This document shows, in pieces, positions 37,601 to 47,618 of a DNA stretch of 64,000 nt (position 1 is the first letter of the stretch; every line of letters starts with the position of its first letter). The position numbers and the translations under genes are program-made. Location: NCBI RefSeq assembly GCF_003672135.1, contig NC_039516.1:10089838-10153837 (forward strand). The letters are read 5' to 3'. This stretch comes from Ooceraea biroi. Its lineage: Eukaryota > Arthropoda > Insecta > Hymenoptera > Formicidae. Under the pieces are notes generated by a model that saw nothing but the letters and a program-made list of their open reading frames with translations, had not been told where the DNA came from and ran no database searches.

Positions 37601-38537
37601 CCTGAAATTCTCTTATTGCCTGTATTAATAAACGTGCCGCGCGGTGCACGCGATACCGGTCATTCTGCTTATTCCGAGAGTCATTACGAAAGCCGACTAT
37701 CGCAGCCGGAGAAGTCAAATATGAAACTATTATAGCTGCAAAGATAAGAAAAATTGCACTCGCCGGACGATTAATACAGACGAACGTGAAGAAATTGATC
37801 GTAAAAAAACAAATTGGTGAACGACTCGAGCGAATCATAAGGAGAGAATTATAACGGACGTGGCAGCTATCAGGCATCTTCTATCACTGCTTTTATATGA
37901 ATTGACGTAAAGGACCGCGCAATTAGCACGGTCAATAAGCTTGCCAGCATAGTTGGATCGTTCCCGATATTTTTGCGAGCTCTTCCAACTGGTTTCCCGT
38001 TTCCCGCCCGAAAACTTCTCCAGAAAGTACGAAGATGCCCGGGTTCTCGCTCGCGCGAGTCTTCAATTAAACTTTTTTCTCTCGTGAGCCACGGGGGGAT
38101 GTCGAGGGTTGTCGGGGTGTTGAGCTCGTTCTCTCGCGCGAGCGAGGAGGCGCGCGGTGCCCGGCGATGCGAGCGATTATTTACCAGCCGACTGATCGCA
38201 TCGTCGTGTGCCTCTTCCTGTACTTCCGGTGCGAAGCTCGTCACGAGGCTGGAAAGGCATCACGAGAAAAACGACGACGAGAAGAAAGACGAGAAGCGGA
38301 AGAGGCAGCGGGGAACAGGGAGAAAGGGATGGTTTTCCATTACACCCCGTCTATTTGATTCCTTCTTCGCGAACGTTTCTGACGGTGCGTTGGTCATCGA
38401 TTCTCGGGCCTCCGACTGGGTTATCCCTTTGGGTTCTCCCGCGAGTTGGAGAGGGACCGCTCCTCGTCTGAAGTATTTAAAAGTACGAGGACCGAAGCGA
38501 GCGAACGAGCGAGTGAGCCAGTGAACAGCAATAGGTA
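34690..38537. other. Non-coding stretch, no gene seen
   Basis: The region has a cluster of three GGCGCGCC motifs near 35054-35146, an alternating purine-pyrimidine tract at 35281-35335, an AT-rich patch at about 36850-37150 and CT-rich tracts. No recognisable exon or mobile element was found. Confidence 0.5.
35281..35335. repeat. Alternating purine-pyrimidine tract
   Basis: CACG, GCAC, ATAC and GCGC steps alternate over about 55 bp, followed by a G-rich stretch. Confidence 0.5.
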
Positions 38538-39385
38538 CACTCACAGAAAAGATTTCTGGACTTAATGCTATTACTCTTTAATCTATCATAAAATAAGATC
38601 GCTATAGCGACAATCATATTTATTATTGAAAAGAAGCATATTTTAATCTTGAATAGAAAATTTGAAAATCTAGATTAAAATAATCTTGGTGCTATCTCAT
38701 TAATTTTTTCAGAAGGATTTAGATACAAATTTGTAGCAAGTTCAAAATATTCTTGATTTAAGAATATTGTGAGATCTAAAAGACATCTTATTCTATTCTT
38801 CTAAGAGAATTTGTAGAATCTGCACAAAACGGCCAATATTTATGTGTTGCAATCGAAAATCGGGAAAGTGTTTCTGTTATTTACAATGAATAAGTGCAAT
38901 ACTCTACAAGAAATATTAAAAGATATGGAAATGTCTCTATTGTATATACTTACATTTCCATATCTTTTAATATTTCTTGTAGAGTATTGCACTTATTCAT
39001 TGTAAATAACAGAAACACAGAAACACTTTCCCGATTTTCAGTTGCAACACGTAAATATTGGCCGTTTTATCGGAATAAAGGACGCAGAAGCGCCGAGTCG
39101 ACGAGCGACTGTGAGAAAATGATGCGTCGACATCGACAAAGCCTACTATAAAGTGGCGCTAATATCAAATTATTCTACATACAAGAATATATAAGCATAA
39201 ATTTGTATACGTTACTCTTGTCTCAAGACAGTAAGACAATCTTATTTAATTCGAGAGAGAAGAAGAATAGAAATTACTGATTTAAATTAAAAATTGTTTT
39301 ATTTTCATATTTTTTATACTTGTAATACGATTAAATTAGTCAAGAATATTTTTCGTCTTGTTATCAGAAATCCTTTCTGAGGGTG
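38538..39385. mobile_element. 848-bp TIR element with TA target duplication
   Basis: The left end begins CACTCACAGAAAAGATTTCTG. The right end, read inward on the minus strand, begins CACCCTCAGAAAGGATTTCTG, so the termini match at 18 of 21 bases. TA lies immediately outside both ends (38536-38537 and 39386-39387). The interior is AT-rich and CpG-poor, in sharp contrast to the flanks, and contains no transposase frame. This fits a non-autonomous Tc1/mariner-type or other TA-targeting element; the superfamily is inference. A second, much better conserved palindrome lies in its centre (38826-39068). Confidence 0.75.
38826..39068. repeat. Palindrome nested inside the 848-bp element
   Basis: The left arm (38826-38934, 109 bp) and right arm (38952-39068, 117 bp) are reverse complements with 3 substitutions. 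The right arm also has an 8-bp tandem duplication of ACAGAAAC. The loop is 17 nt. The arms start with AAAACGGCCAATATTT. The arms are far more alike than the outer TIR regions, so this may be a second foldback element inserted in the first or a recently formed internal inversion. Confidence 0.88.
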
Positions 39386-40435
39386 TATCCATTTGCGACG
39401 GACCGTAACATCCGTTTCACCGTAAGGAAGGAAAGGACACCTCTTTCTGTCTCCCTCTCTCCCTCTCTCATTCTCTCTTGATTTCCTCCCGGCGAGAGAG
39501 CGGCCCGACGTCGATTACCAGCGAGAAATCAATCGCGGACAAATACGCTCTCGTCGCCGCGCACTCGCCCGGTCCGCTTTATTTACGGCCGGGCGACGCG
39601 ACGTCCATGCATCCCCCTACGCTGCAGTTGCACTGGGCTTTCCGGAAAGCCGAATCCGAAGAGCGTGAATTTCGGAAGGAGAGTAATTACACTGCGGCCG
39701 CAGTACCTTAATTAGTAGTTCCATCTGGGTCTTGATTAATGTCGTTGTATGGTAAATTATTCCGTCACAATTACACGAGTATATCGTGTACGTACATATG
39801 AATATGCCGAAAAATGTCAGCGATAAAAAATAACGTTAACAATAATGAACCATTATTAATCCGTAAAACGAGGACAATCACGGGAGCGCCGGAAAACCGT
39901 AGGATTGAATAATTCCCGCGCGCTTGCGCGAGTCCCGTCGAATTAATCGACGATAACGAGTCACGCGCCTTATCTGACGAGTCCGATTTAAAGGGTGGTA
40001 TTCCCAGGAAACTCGCGTTAATTCCCAGCGCGACTAATCCCTTCGCTGCTGTTGCTGCTGCTGCTGCTAGCGGGGCTTCACTGCGAGGGATGCGTCCCCA
40101 TTTTTGCGTCACGCCGTATTTCGCCGTCGCGAAATCACACACGAGCGTCGCGCGCCGACTCCAAATATACGGAAGACTTCCCAAGCGGTTTCGCGGTCTC
40201 GTAATAATCGCGATACGACGACGGCGCGACGTTACCGCATAAAAAACCGACACCGAGTGCTTGTTTCTGTAGAAAAATTATGAGCCTGGTGCTCGCTCCG
40301 GTGTACCTTGTTCCTGAGTGTACACGTGGCTGTAACTGTGTGGCCACCAGACTTGAAGCAAAGGTCCCGCTTTGAAACATTTATGCACTTCTTATTGCGC
40401 GAGTGCCACTGTCCCACGTAGAAATTTCAAAACGG
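39386..40435. other. Non-coding stretch
   Basis: CT-rich sequence lies near 39440-39480 and a CTG microsatellite at 40045-40068. The 160-codon minus-strand frame at 39771-40253 reads the CTG repeat as alanines and shows no domain. No gene is recognised. Confidence 0.5.
40045..40068 (+). repeat. GCT/CTG microsatellite
   Basis: Two GCT units, one GTT interruption and then five GCT units. Confidence 0.85.
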
Positions 40436-40620
40436 TCCAATACTGGGACTGTACCGTTCGCCATCGTGGCAGTATTGTGCCAGTACAGATTCGACACAGG
40501 AGTGTAACGCCATGCCGTACTTAATTGCCAGTACTGATCCGACACTGGCAATAATATATGGACCAGTATTGGGTAAATAACTGCACCAGCATTGGGCATA
40601 GAAGTGGACCAATTAATGTA
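40436..40620 (+). repeat. CAGTAYTGG degenerate repeat cluster, left part
   Basis: Variants of CCAGTACTGG and CCAATACTGG recur at short intervals. A 52-bp unit at 40469-40520 aligns in the same orientation with 41521-41574 in the right part of the cluster. The array is interrupted by about 750 bp of AT-rich sequence that ends in Helitron-like 3' termini, so both parts probably were one array. The function of the array is unknown. Confidence 0.65.
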
Positions 40621-40783
40621 TTAACGTATAAATGTATTTTTTATATATATATAATATGTATTTTGTACTATTTGTATTTGTGACTTAAATATTATAAACA
40701 AAGACTAATGCAAACAACATTAGTAAAATCATTTTGTAAATGTCGCGTGAATTAATATCGCGTTTAAAAGAAAAAGATGTTAA

Positions 40784-40880
40784 ATCGGTTTTCCGGATGG
40801 TTATTTATACGTGATAACGCAAATGTTTCTAGCGAGAACGTCACGCCTGATCTGGCCATCTATCGGTCGCTGGTGAATCA
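40784..40880 (+). repeat. 98-bp dispersed repeat, copy 1
   Basis: This aligns in the same orientation with 49424-49521. The best block, 40832-40870, is identical at 38 of 39 bases to 49472-49510. The two copies sit in different AT-rich mobile elements about 8.6 kb apart. Upstream, both have a short AAAAGAA-rich lead. It is not a tRNA or other RNA that I recognise. Confidence 0.8.
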
Positions 40881-41084
40881 ATATATTGTTATAATCCTAT
40901 TCTAAAAAAGCCGTGTTAACTTCGTGAAGTTCTTTTTTATCGAATATTGAAGCCTCTTTTCGGCGACGAATTTCGTGTGACTTGAACTTCGTGTTGCGAA
41001 TGTCATAGTGGCTATCAGTGCGGTTATATTGACAATTGTATTTATTATATTATTTTTATTTTTTTTTTATTTCTTATTTTATTT

Positions 41085-41116
41085 ATAGCGCGCGTAGCGC
41101 GCGCCTGTGTTGCTAG
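41085..41116 (+). mobile_element. Helitron-type 3' terminus, copy 1
   Basis: A GC-rich hairpin (GCGCGCG, loop TAG, CGCGCGC; 41088-41104) is followed after 8 nt by CTAG at 41113-41116 and then a T. Helitrons end with a short hairpin a few bases before a CTRR tetranucleotide and insert between A and T, so all three features fit. The terminus is preceded by a T-rich tract. Confidence 0.7.
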
Positions 41117-41149
41117 TTATATATTATCGGCAATGTATGTAGTCCAATG
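41117..41149 (+). repeat. Duplicated 3' flank, copy 1
   Basis: The 33 bp after the first CTAG recur after the second CTAG (41344-41376) with one substitution. Together with the terminus this makes a 65-bp direct repeat (41085-41149 and 41312-41376) offset by 227 bp. Confidence 0.85.
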
Positions 41150-41311
41150 ACTGTTATGTTAAGTTATTCTAAATCAGTTTTTTGTTACGAATTTTGTTAT
41201 TACCGAGTCCTCAGATAATCTGCCCTGGGCTATGCTCCTCGAAAAGAATCCTCCAACATCATCTTTAAAAAAAATGCACACTTCGCCATTCAGTGAATAT
41301 TGAAAAATAAA

Positions 41312-41343
41312 ATAGCGCGCGTAGCGCGCGCCTGTGTTGCTAG
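41312..41343 (+). mobile_element. Helitron-type 3' terminus, copy 2
   Basis: This has the same hairpin (41315-41331) and CTAG (41340-41343) as copy 1. The sequence upstream differs from that of copy 1, so only the terminus and downstream flank are duplicated. Confidence 0.65.
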
Positions 41344-41376
41344 TTATATATTATCGGCAATGTATGTAGTCGAATG

Positions 41377-41612
41377 CTGGGTCTGTGTCGGTTGCCGAAG
41401 CATGGCCTGTCTCGCAACCAGTACTGGTCCATGTCTGTATTTTATAATGGCCCGTCACATGGCCCGGTTTTTAATAAGTACTGGGACAAGACTGTCTGCC
41501 AACTCTTTGCAGTACTGGCCGCCAGTATTGTGCCAGTACAGATCCGACACTGGAGCGTAACGCCGCTGCCGTACTCTGGGCTACCAATACTAGGCCGATG
41601 TTGGGCCAGTTA
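41377..41612 (+). repeat. CAGTAYTGG degenerate repeat cluster, right part
   Basis: CCAGTACTGG, AGTACTGGG, CAGTACTGGCC and CCAATACTAGG variants recur. The unit at 41521-41574 matches 40469-40520. The cluster resumes directly after the second Helitron-like terminus and its flank. Confidence 0.65.
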
Positions 41613-41728
41613 AACAACCTCGGCAATTTCAACGTGGGGTGTTCCTTTGCGGAAACGAATGGCGCCTGGCCCCGATACGTGGCGTATCCACTCGTAGAAA
41701 AGGGCGAGCGGCGCCATTTACCGCGATT

Positions 41729-41756
41729 ATACACGTACACGTGCACGTGTAAATAT
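41729..41756. repeat. Alternating tract with CACGTG/GTGCAC core
   Basis: The steps TACACGTACACGTGCACGTG alternate purine and pyrimidine and contain two overlapping palindromic hexamers. It resembles the other Z-DNA-prone tracts in the window. Confidence 0.55.
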
Positions 41757-42419
41757 GAAACGCCGTGCGAGTGCGCGGGCGGGCGGAAATCACGAGGCGC
41801 GGTTTCTCCCTCGGTGGCGGTACGCTAACGATGCATTTAACCAGTGGTTGTGTTTGCATGCAAGCACACGCTGCAGCACGCCGCCCGATTATTCTGCTAC
41901 ATTCTTCGCGAATACGCCGGGCACGTGTCCCGGACGTTTACTCGACTCGCCCGGATTAAATACGCATTCTGGAAAACCGGGAAAATTAATTTCGCTCGCG
42001 GTACGCGCCGCAGCGCCTAGTCGGCTCGGAAATAGGCCGCCGCGTTTGATCCGGCATTCTCATAAAGACGACGTACTTGCTTCCACGAAAAGCTGCGACG
42101 AATATCGTGCAAAGCGTGCAAATGTACTGAAAGAAACTCTCACACACTTGTGACACAAAAAAAGAAATTTTTATTTTAGAGAAATTATAATTTACACATA
42201 TCGCGTTACATTGTCACGTATGTGTCTCTCTCGTACATATATTATTAACAATAACAATAGTATAACTACAAGCAGTGCCGGGTCCCCGGACAGCGAGAGA
42301 AAAGGTACGAGCGCAGCGTGCGGCAGATCACCGCGAAAGTTTTCTATCGAGTTGAGAATTTTCCGCCGTTAATCGTCAGCCCCGCCGCGCCATTCCGACG
42401 TACCATCGTCGCTGGCACG

Positions 42420-42450
<31 letters not shown>
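42420..42450 (+). repeat. (TAA)10 microsatellite
   Basis: About ten uninterrupted TAA/AAT triplets. Confidence 0.9.
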
Positions 42451-42451
<1 letters not shown>

Positions 42452-42875
42452 GGACGACAAGGTAAGTTGCGCGAGCGAGCGTTGTCCCGAAGTTCTCTCG
42501 AGTGCCCCTCGTCATGCAACGACGCTGAATATGACGGCTCGCGAGGGGGTGGCGCAGGTCGCATGTCGCGCGACGATAAGTTGCCGCCGTCGTGCACGTT
42601 TCCAAGTTCTCACGCCTTCCCCCGGCCTGATTCCTCGGGGGCAAACCGGTTCGTCGGCGGGTCAGGAGGAACTGCAGGGGCTAAAGGCTGAAACTGCGAA
42701 GGGCCCGTCACGATGCTCGACGAGGCTCCTTTAAAAATTAGCGATCGTTAGTGACGCTAATAGCCGCTCGATACCGCTCGTGGTATCACGCTAAGCGTTC
42801 CGGCGCCGACTTAATCGAAGAGCGCGCTAGTTAAGTCCGTGTGTTGTAATTCTGAGGAAGCCGTAAGAGTAGTCC

Positions 42876-42895
42876 CAGGCAGGCAGGCAGGCAGG
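42876..42895 (+). repeat. (CAGG)5 microsatellite
   Basis: Five uninterrupted CAGG tetramers followed by a short G run. Confidence 0.88.
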
Positions 42896-43421
42896 GGGTG
42901 GTGGGCGCCGGTAACGTGTCATTTTCTCTCGTGTTTCCTAATTCCACGCTCGGCGTAGCCTCGAAAAGATAGTTTACGGCAGCTTGGAAACAACGGCTGT
43001 CGGCGTTGTGCTACGTTTCGCGCGTTATCGATCGCGCCGAATTTCGGCCTTCGGTGTGTCTCAATTATGCCCACGGAGATATCCGTCCCAATAATTCGTG
43101 GCGGACTCTCGAAGGAGGCACGCGAGGGTTTCCCTCCACGTTATCTCGAGCCGTTTCTGCAAATAGAACGGCTTTTATACCGACCGTGTTCGGCGCTACT
43201 GGCGCATCTGGCGTGTCGCGAAATATCTACCATATGGAACACCGAAACGGTTTCCGTTCGACATTTCTTTTTGTTTAAATTACCTACTGCTGGGGAGGAC
43301 GTTACGTTCACATTTACGAGAATTTCGGGGAGGTCTGTTCATTTGTTTCGCTCATTCGTTTAACTGCAATTTGAGTGTCGACGATCGAAAACTGAACGAA
43401 GGGATGCATGAATCCGCAATA

Positions 43422-43490
43422 CTTGGAATTTGTTCTCGTTGAATCGGAGAACATGAGTTGGTAAAAGGCAGCACGAGAACAAATTCCAAG
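43422..43490. repeat. Hairpin with 17-bp perfect arms
   Basis: The left arm 43422-43438 (CTTGGAATTTGTTCTCG) and right arm 43474-43490 are exact reverse complements with a 35-nt loop. The right half of the hairpin, from about 43451 to 43515, has a diverged direct copy at about 43615-43680 with the same order of GAGTT, AAAAG, GCACGA, ACAAATT and AAGA blocks. It could be an old foldback fragment. A miRNA-like precursor is possible in size, but the pairing beyond the 17 bp is poor. Confidence 0.75.
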
Positions 43491-43614
43491 AATCGCGATT
43501 CCAGAAATTGCTTCGATTCCGAGAATTTCATCAGTGATTGCAAGATTGCTTTTCAAAAATTTTCGCCGTTGTTGGTCCGGTTTCTCGCTCGAAAAATTAA
43601 TTTTGTAACAAGGA

Positions 43615-43680
43615 AACGTGAGTTTGCAAAAGATGGCACGAAAACAAATTTCAAGAGAATTGCGATTGTAGAAATTATTT
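43615..43680 (+). repeat. Diverged direct copy of the hairpin's right half
   Basis: This aligns collinearly with 43451-43515, with several substitutions. The left arm of the hairpin is not duplicated here. Confidence 0.45.
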
Positions 43681-43683
43681 TTG

Positions 43684-46600
43684 TATCCGCGCGAGTAAAT
43701 ATGTGCAGTATTGTTCCATGTTCGCGCGTATAAATAAATAATGTATATTAGCAAGTTTCTCGCAAAATTGGTTCGCGGGGCGAAGAAACTTCGCGGCGCG
43801 CAACTTCGCCGTCTGGCACCAATTACGCGTATCAACCTGCGGGAACGCTCTGCATGTCGCCCTTATTGCATACAATTCCAGACACCTGCATACACGTATG
43901 TATGCCACGCTCATCGCCGTCCCTTTGACTTCCTAGTGCTACTCCCCTTATCAGTCCGCGATACAATATCGCTTCGCTTTGAGCACCGTTCCCAGCCTCG
44001 CAATTTACCTATTGAGCACTACACTTTTTAAACTACAAAAGGCCAAACGAGCTCTGAAACGCGAAAATCGTGCCGTTTACAAAATTTTAATTAAACGCCC
44101 GCTATGTGCACAAAAGGATTATTAACGTTTTGTTCTAATAAAAACTAACGTTTTAGACAATTTTATTTATTATTTGTTTTTCATGTTCCATGCTTGGACG
44201 ACAATCACGATTGTGTGAAAAGATCATTCGATAACGGAAGTGGACGCGTTTCCGCGAGAGATATTAACCCAGTCTGTTCTGGACGCGAGTTTCCCGAAGT
44301 AACAACGTGCAGTCCTTCCCCGAAGGACTCGCAGACCCGTGATCGCGCCAGCTTCGCACACGTGTCACTTGGAAAGCAATACCGGGCCGATATTGCATAT
44401 CGTCATGCATCACGCGGCACGTTGATTCCCGGCGTGCGCGCGCGCCTGAATGCCGACGTTTTCCTGTCGTGCGACGTGCGTTGTTTTCGGGACCGGCGCG
44501 GATATTGGCGAAACGACGTCCCGCCCATTCGTCCCGCAATGACGTTTAAATACTTCAGGACGCGCCGCGCCGCGCTGCGTTTCCTCGTTATTGCGCGCGC
44601 GAGAAACTCGTGGACGTGAGATGGATGAGAAATCGCGCCGCAGTGCTTCCCAAATTGGCTTGGCCCGTCCGGGACGAGAAAAGTTGGACGTTCCGGCGAC
44701 GTTTCCACCCCCGGTGAGTGGACGGCGACGATCCCGCGACTCCGGAAATCTCATTTCGCTTCGCGCGTTTCATCAGCATGCGGCGACTTCATCGCGCGTT
44801 GTTGATTCGACGGTTTGCACTTAATTAATTCGCAACGCGCGTTTTCGGCTTTGACAGTCGATATTTTATTGGTTCCTGAGGACCGTCGAATAAATTCCCC
44901 CAAAAATACATCCCCGTTCTCCGACGCGCTGCGATAAAGGAGAGGAACGGCATCTCGTAAAATATCGAGCCCAGATACGATCGCGTGCACGCGCGTTGTA
45001 CCTACTTTTTGTAAATATTGTTCGCAACGCGTATCTTGTTCGCAGCGCGGGTTACGTGACGTTTAAATCTTTTTGTCGTGCGCAAACGTCGGTTAAAGTC
45101 CGCGGTTTTTCGTGGATAGTGAAGTATTGCAATACGCGATGACATGCGCAATGTAATAAAAAAAGGCTCATCGAGACTTGACGTTTCGATGTTGAGGGGT
45201 TGCAAACTCGCCCCGTAGCATTGTTAGCAACACGCGTTACGTGGCATTAATGGTCCGTAATGGTATGTATGTTAAGTTAGTTAATTAATTACCTTGCCCT
45301 CCTCCCTCTTTCTCGACACCCTACATACACCGTAAAGCTTTACGTTTAGATACGTCGGAAGTTAATTTCGCTGCACGGAATGTGATCCTGACGATGTTTC
45401 AGCGATTCTGCAGCACACTCTACGATGCGCGACAAACTATGGCGTGTTTGATAATTTCGTCGGTGTACTCGGCAAATGATAATATTACTTGGAAATATTT
45501 TGAAAGAACTCGTCCTGCTTTAACAACTATTCAAAGTTTAATGATATCGAAAAATCAATAAATGTTATTTACTGAACTGCGATCAACTGCAGCGCTTTTA
45601 ATAAAGAAGAATAAATCATTAAATGAGAAAATGGAAATTGATAAGAAATTTAAAAGCTCTTTGGGCGCAACGTAATTTCAAGCTTTACGCGACTGTAATT
45701 TACGAGCTATAGACACGTAAATTTAGTGCTCCGAAATAGCGCAGTTTCGGATACTTTAACGCTACTTTAAAGTCCTCGGTTTACTTGTATAAGCGGCCAG
45801 CCGGTAACGCGTTGCAAAAAGAAAATTTCACGCTCGCTGTCGTGTGCATTTCTCAAACGTGGATCGGTAACGCGTGAATTTGAGGGAGCAGCCGTTAAAG
45901 CGGGAATTCATATCACGATATCCATCTTCCTCGAGGAGTTAAAGTATCGGCGAGGATGACTGCGGTAAGAACTCCCGGCGAGAATGGACACGAGAAGGGA
46001 AGTTTTAATCTTTTCAGACTTGTACCTCGATACGGAGTGGCTTGAACGAGTGGAACGAACTTGCACACTATCGACGACAGCCACGCGCGCAATAAATCTA
46101 TCCGATACATTGAATTCAACCGCGAAATTTTTCCGGGATTTTCCGTCGCGCGACACGGAACTCGCGAAGTCGGAGACGCCGAGGGCGGCGAGGGAAGAAC
46201 GTGTTCGGCAGTTTCGAAAGTTGTCATTGAAAAAGTTTTATTGTTCACGACGGTTTCAACAGCGTCGCTCATTAGTGTCCGCTCGAATATCGAACCACGA
46301 GACACCGCGCGTTGCCTCTCTTTCCGCCTGCGGAAACAACGTCACGCATTACCGTCGGGTAATCAGATTTCCTGTTTTTCGACGGGAATGATATTTTGAT
46401 GCCGCTCGTTTCGTGGAAATAACATGTCACGTGCCAAGAACCGCGTAACAAATTACCACCTCTAATTGATTTCGCGGGGAAACGCTCGGCAAACGTGGGC
46501 GAACGATTTAATTGATAACGGCGGAGCCTCCGGATTTTTATGACGTCGACGCTGCGCGACAGAATTTTAATTAGAGATCGGAGATATTTAATGGAAATTA

Positions 46601-47570
46601 AGGTCTGCGACGAAAGACCGGTTTCCGTCGAAAGATTCGCTCCGACGGTGGAGGAGCCCATAGTTAACGTGATGTACGGCGTCCCATACCCGTTAACGCG
46701 AAGGAGCGAGTATGGGACGGGACCCTCGACGAGGTGCCCCACAAAGTTCCGCGGCGAAATTAGTTTGGGAAACACTGTCGTACGTTCAGAACGACGCCGT
46801 GCAGCTCGCGGAGGAGGTCCATCGGAGAAAAAATTACTGCACGGAAGTTCCTCTCGTTCCGTCTCCCTTTCCCTTCTCCCTGTCTCTCGGTCCTTCTCTT
46901 TCCTCCGCGAGCGCGCGAGTCGCTGTCAGGAATGCCGATTAGCGTCACTCGAGGCATCACGTACCCTCGTAGAACTCCTCTTGTTTCCTTTTTCACGCCC
47001 GCCCCCGATCGTCCACGAACGACGACGAGGACGACGACGTCTCTTTCGGTCGTGTGTTTGGAGACACCCTCTCTTACGTGAGCATACGAGAGCGGGTTAC
47101 GTGAGCGGCGAGAACGGGGTCGGATTTCCACGGTCTTTAAAACGGAAGCCGTTCCCCCCGACGACGCCTCGCAGAGCGCGCCAGATGGAGAGGAGCTAAA
47201 TTATGCGAGTAGCTCTCGCGCATTAATAGTAGCGTAATATAACAACAATAATGGCGTAATAACAGCATCTAATAATAGCGTGCAACCGATCGAAGGATCA
47301 GTGGTTCGCGACTTGTAATATTGAGACTTGCACGAGTTATCGGCGACGCGACACCAACGACGCGTTGATAAAGTTCAAAGATTCCGCTCTCGTTTTCAAT
47401 ATCGTTTTAAGCTACTTTATTTTATTAAGAATATATTTTCACGGTTTAAATAAACCAGGAGATATAAGTTTCTCGGACATGGATGTAAAAGTTCTTCCAG
47501 CAGATTTTAAATTCAGCACAATGTAAAAATACAACCGCAGACAATTATAATACCGCTGCCATTATTACAG
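43684..47570. other. Non-coding stretch, no gene seen
   Basis: The longest frame (46540-47199, 219 codons) becomes arginine- and serine-rich and has no recognisable domain. A small hairpin with 9-bp arms (GTCCCATAC at 46681-46689 and its complement at 46710-46718) lies within it. AT-rich patches occur near 44040-44190, 45480-45660 and 47390-47560. Confidence 0.5.
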
Positions 47571-47618
47571 CTCCAAGTTTCTTACGCTGGTCGCGCCAGC
47601 GACGCAAGAAACTTGGAG
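47571..47618. repeat. 48-nt bipartite hairpin
   Basis: The outer arms CTCCAAGTTTCTT (47571-47583) and AAGAAACTTGGAG (47606-47618) pair perfectly over 13 bp. An inner stem CGCTGG/CCAGCG (47585-47590 and 47596-47601) closes a 5-nt loop, with a small asymmetric bulge between stems. The predicted stem is strong for its size. No polypyrimidine tail marks it as a terminator, and no flanking duplications are evident. Confidence 0.8.

Larger units (their letters stand above)
40621..41376 (+). mobile_element. Probable non-autonomous Helitron insertion(s)
   Basis: AT-rich, CpG-poor DNA splits the CAGTAYTGG repeat cluster. It contains two copies of a Helitron-type 3' terminus (41085-41116 and 41312-41343). 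No Rep/helicase frame is present and the 5' TC end could not be placed, so the left border is only the point where the repeat cluster stops. The 98-bp dispersed repeat at 40784-40880 lies inside. Confidence 0.55.
41613..43421. other. Non-coding stretch
   Basis: This is CpG-rich DNA with a palindromic CACGTG-rich tract at 41729-41756, a (TAA)n run at 42420-42450 and a (CAGG)5 run at 42876-42895. No gene is recognised. Confidence 0.5.

Noticed and set aside
40427..41746. Minus-strand frames with repeated GSVLAQYW-like peptides
   Set aside because: They are translations of the CAGTAYTGG repeat cluster, which is present in both halves; coding function is unsupported.
46540..47199. 219-codon plus-strand frame
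   Set aside because: Its first third looks somewhat protein-like, but the rest is low-complexity arginine and serine sequence running through CT-rich tracts, with no recognisable domain.
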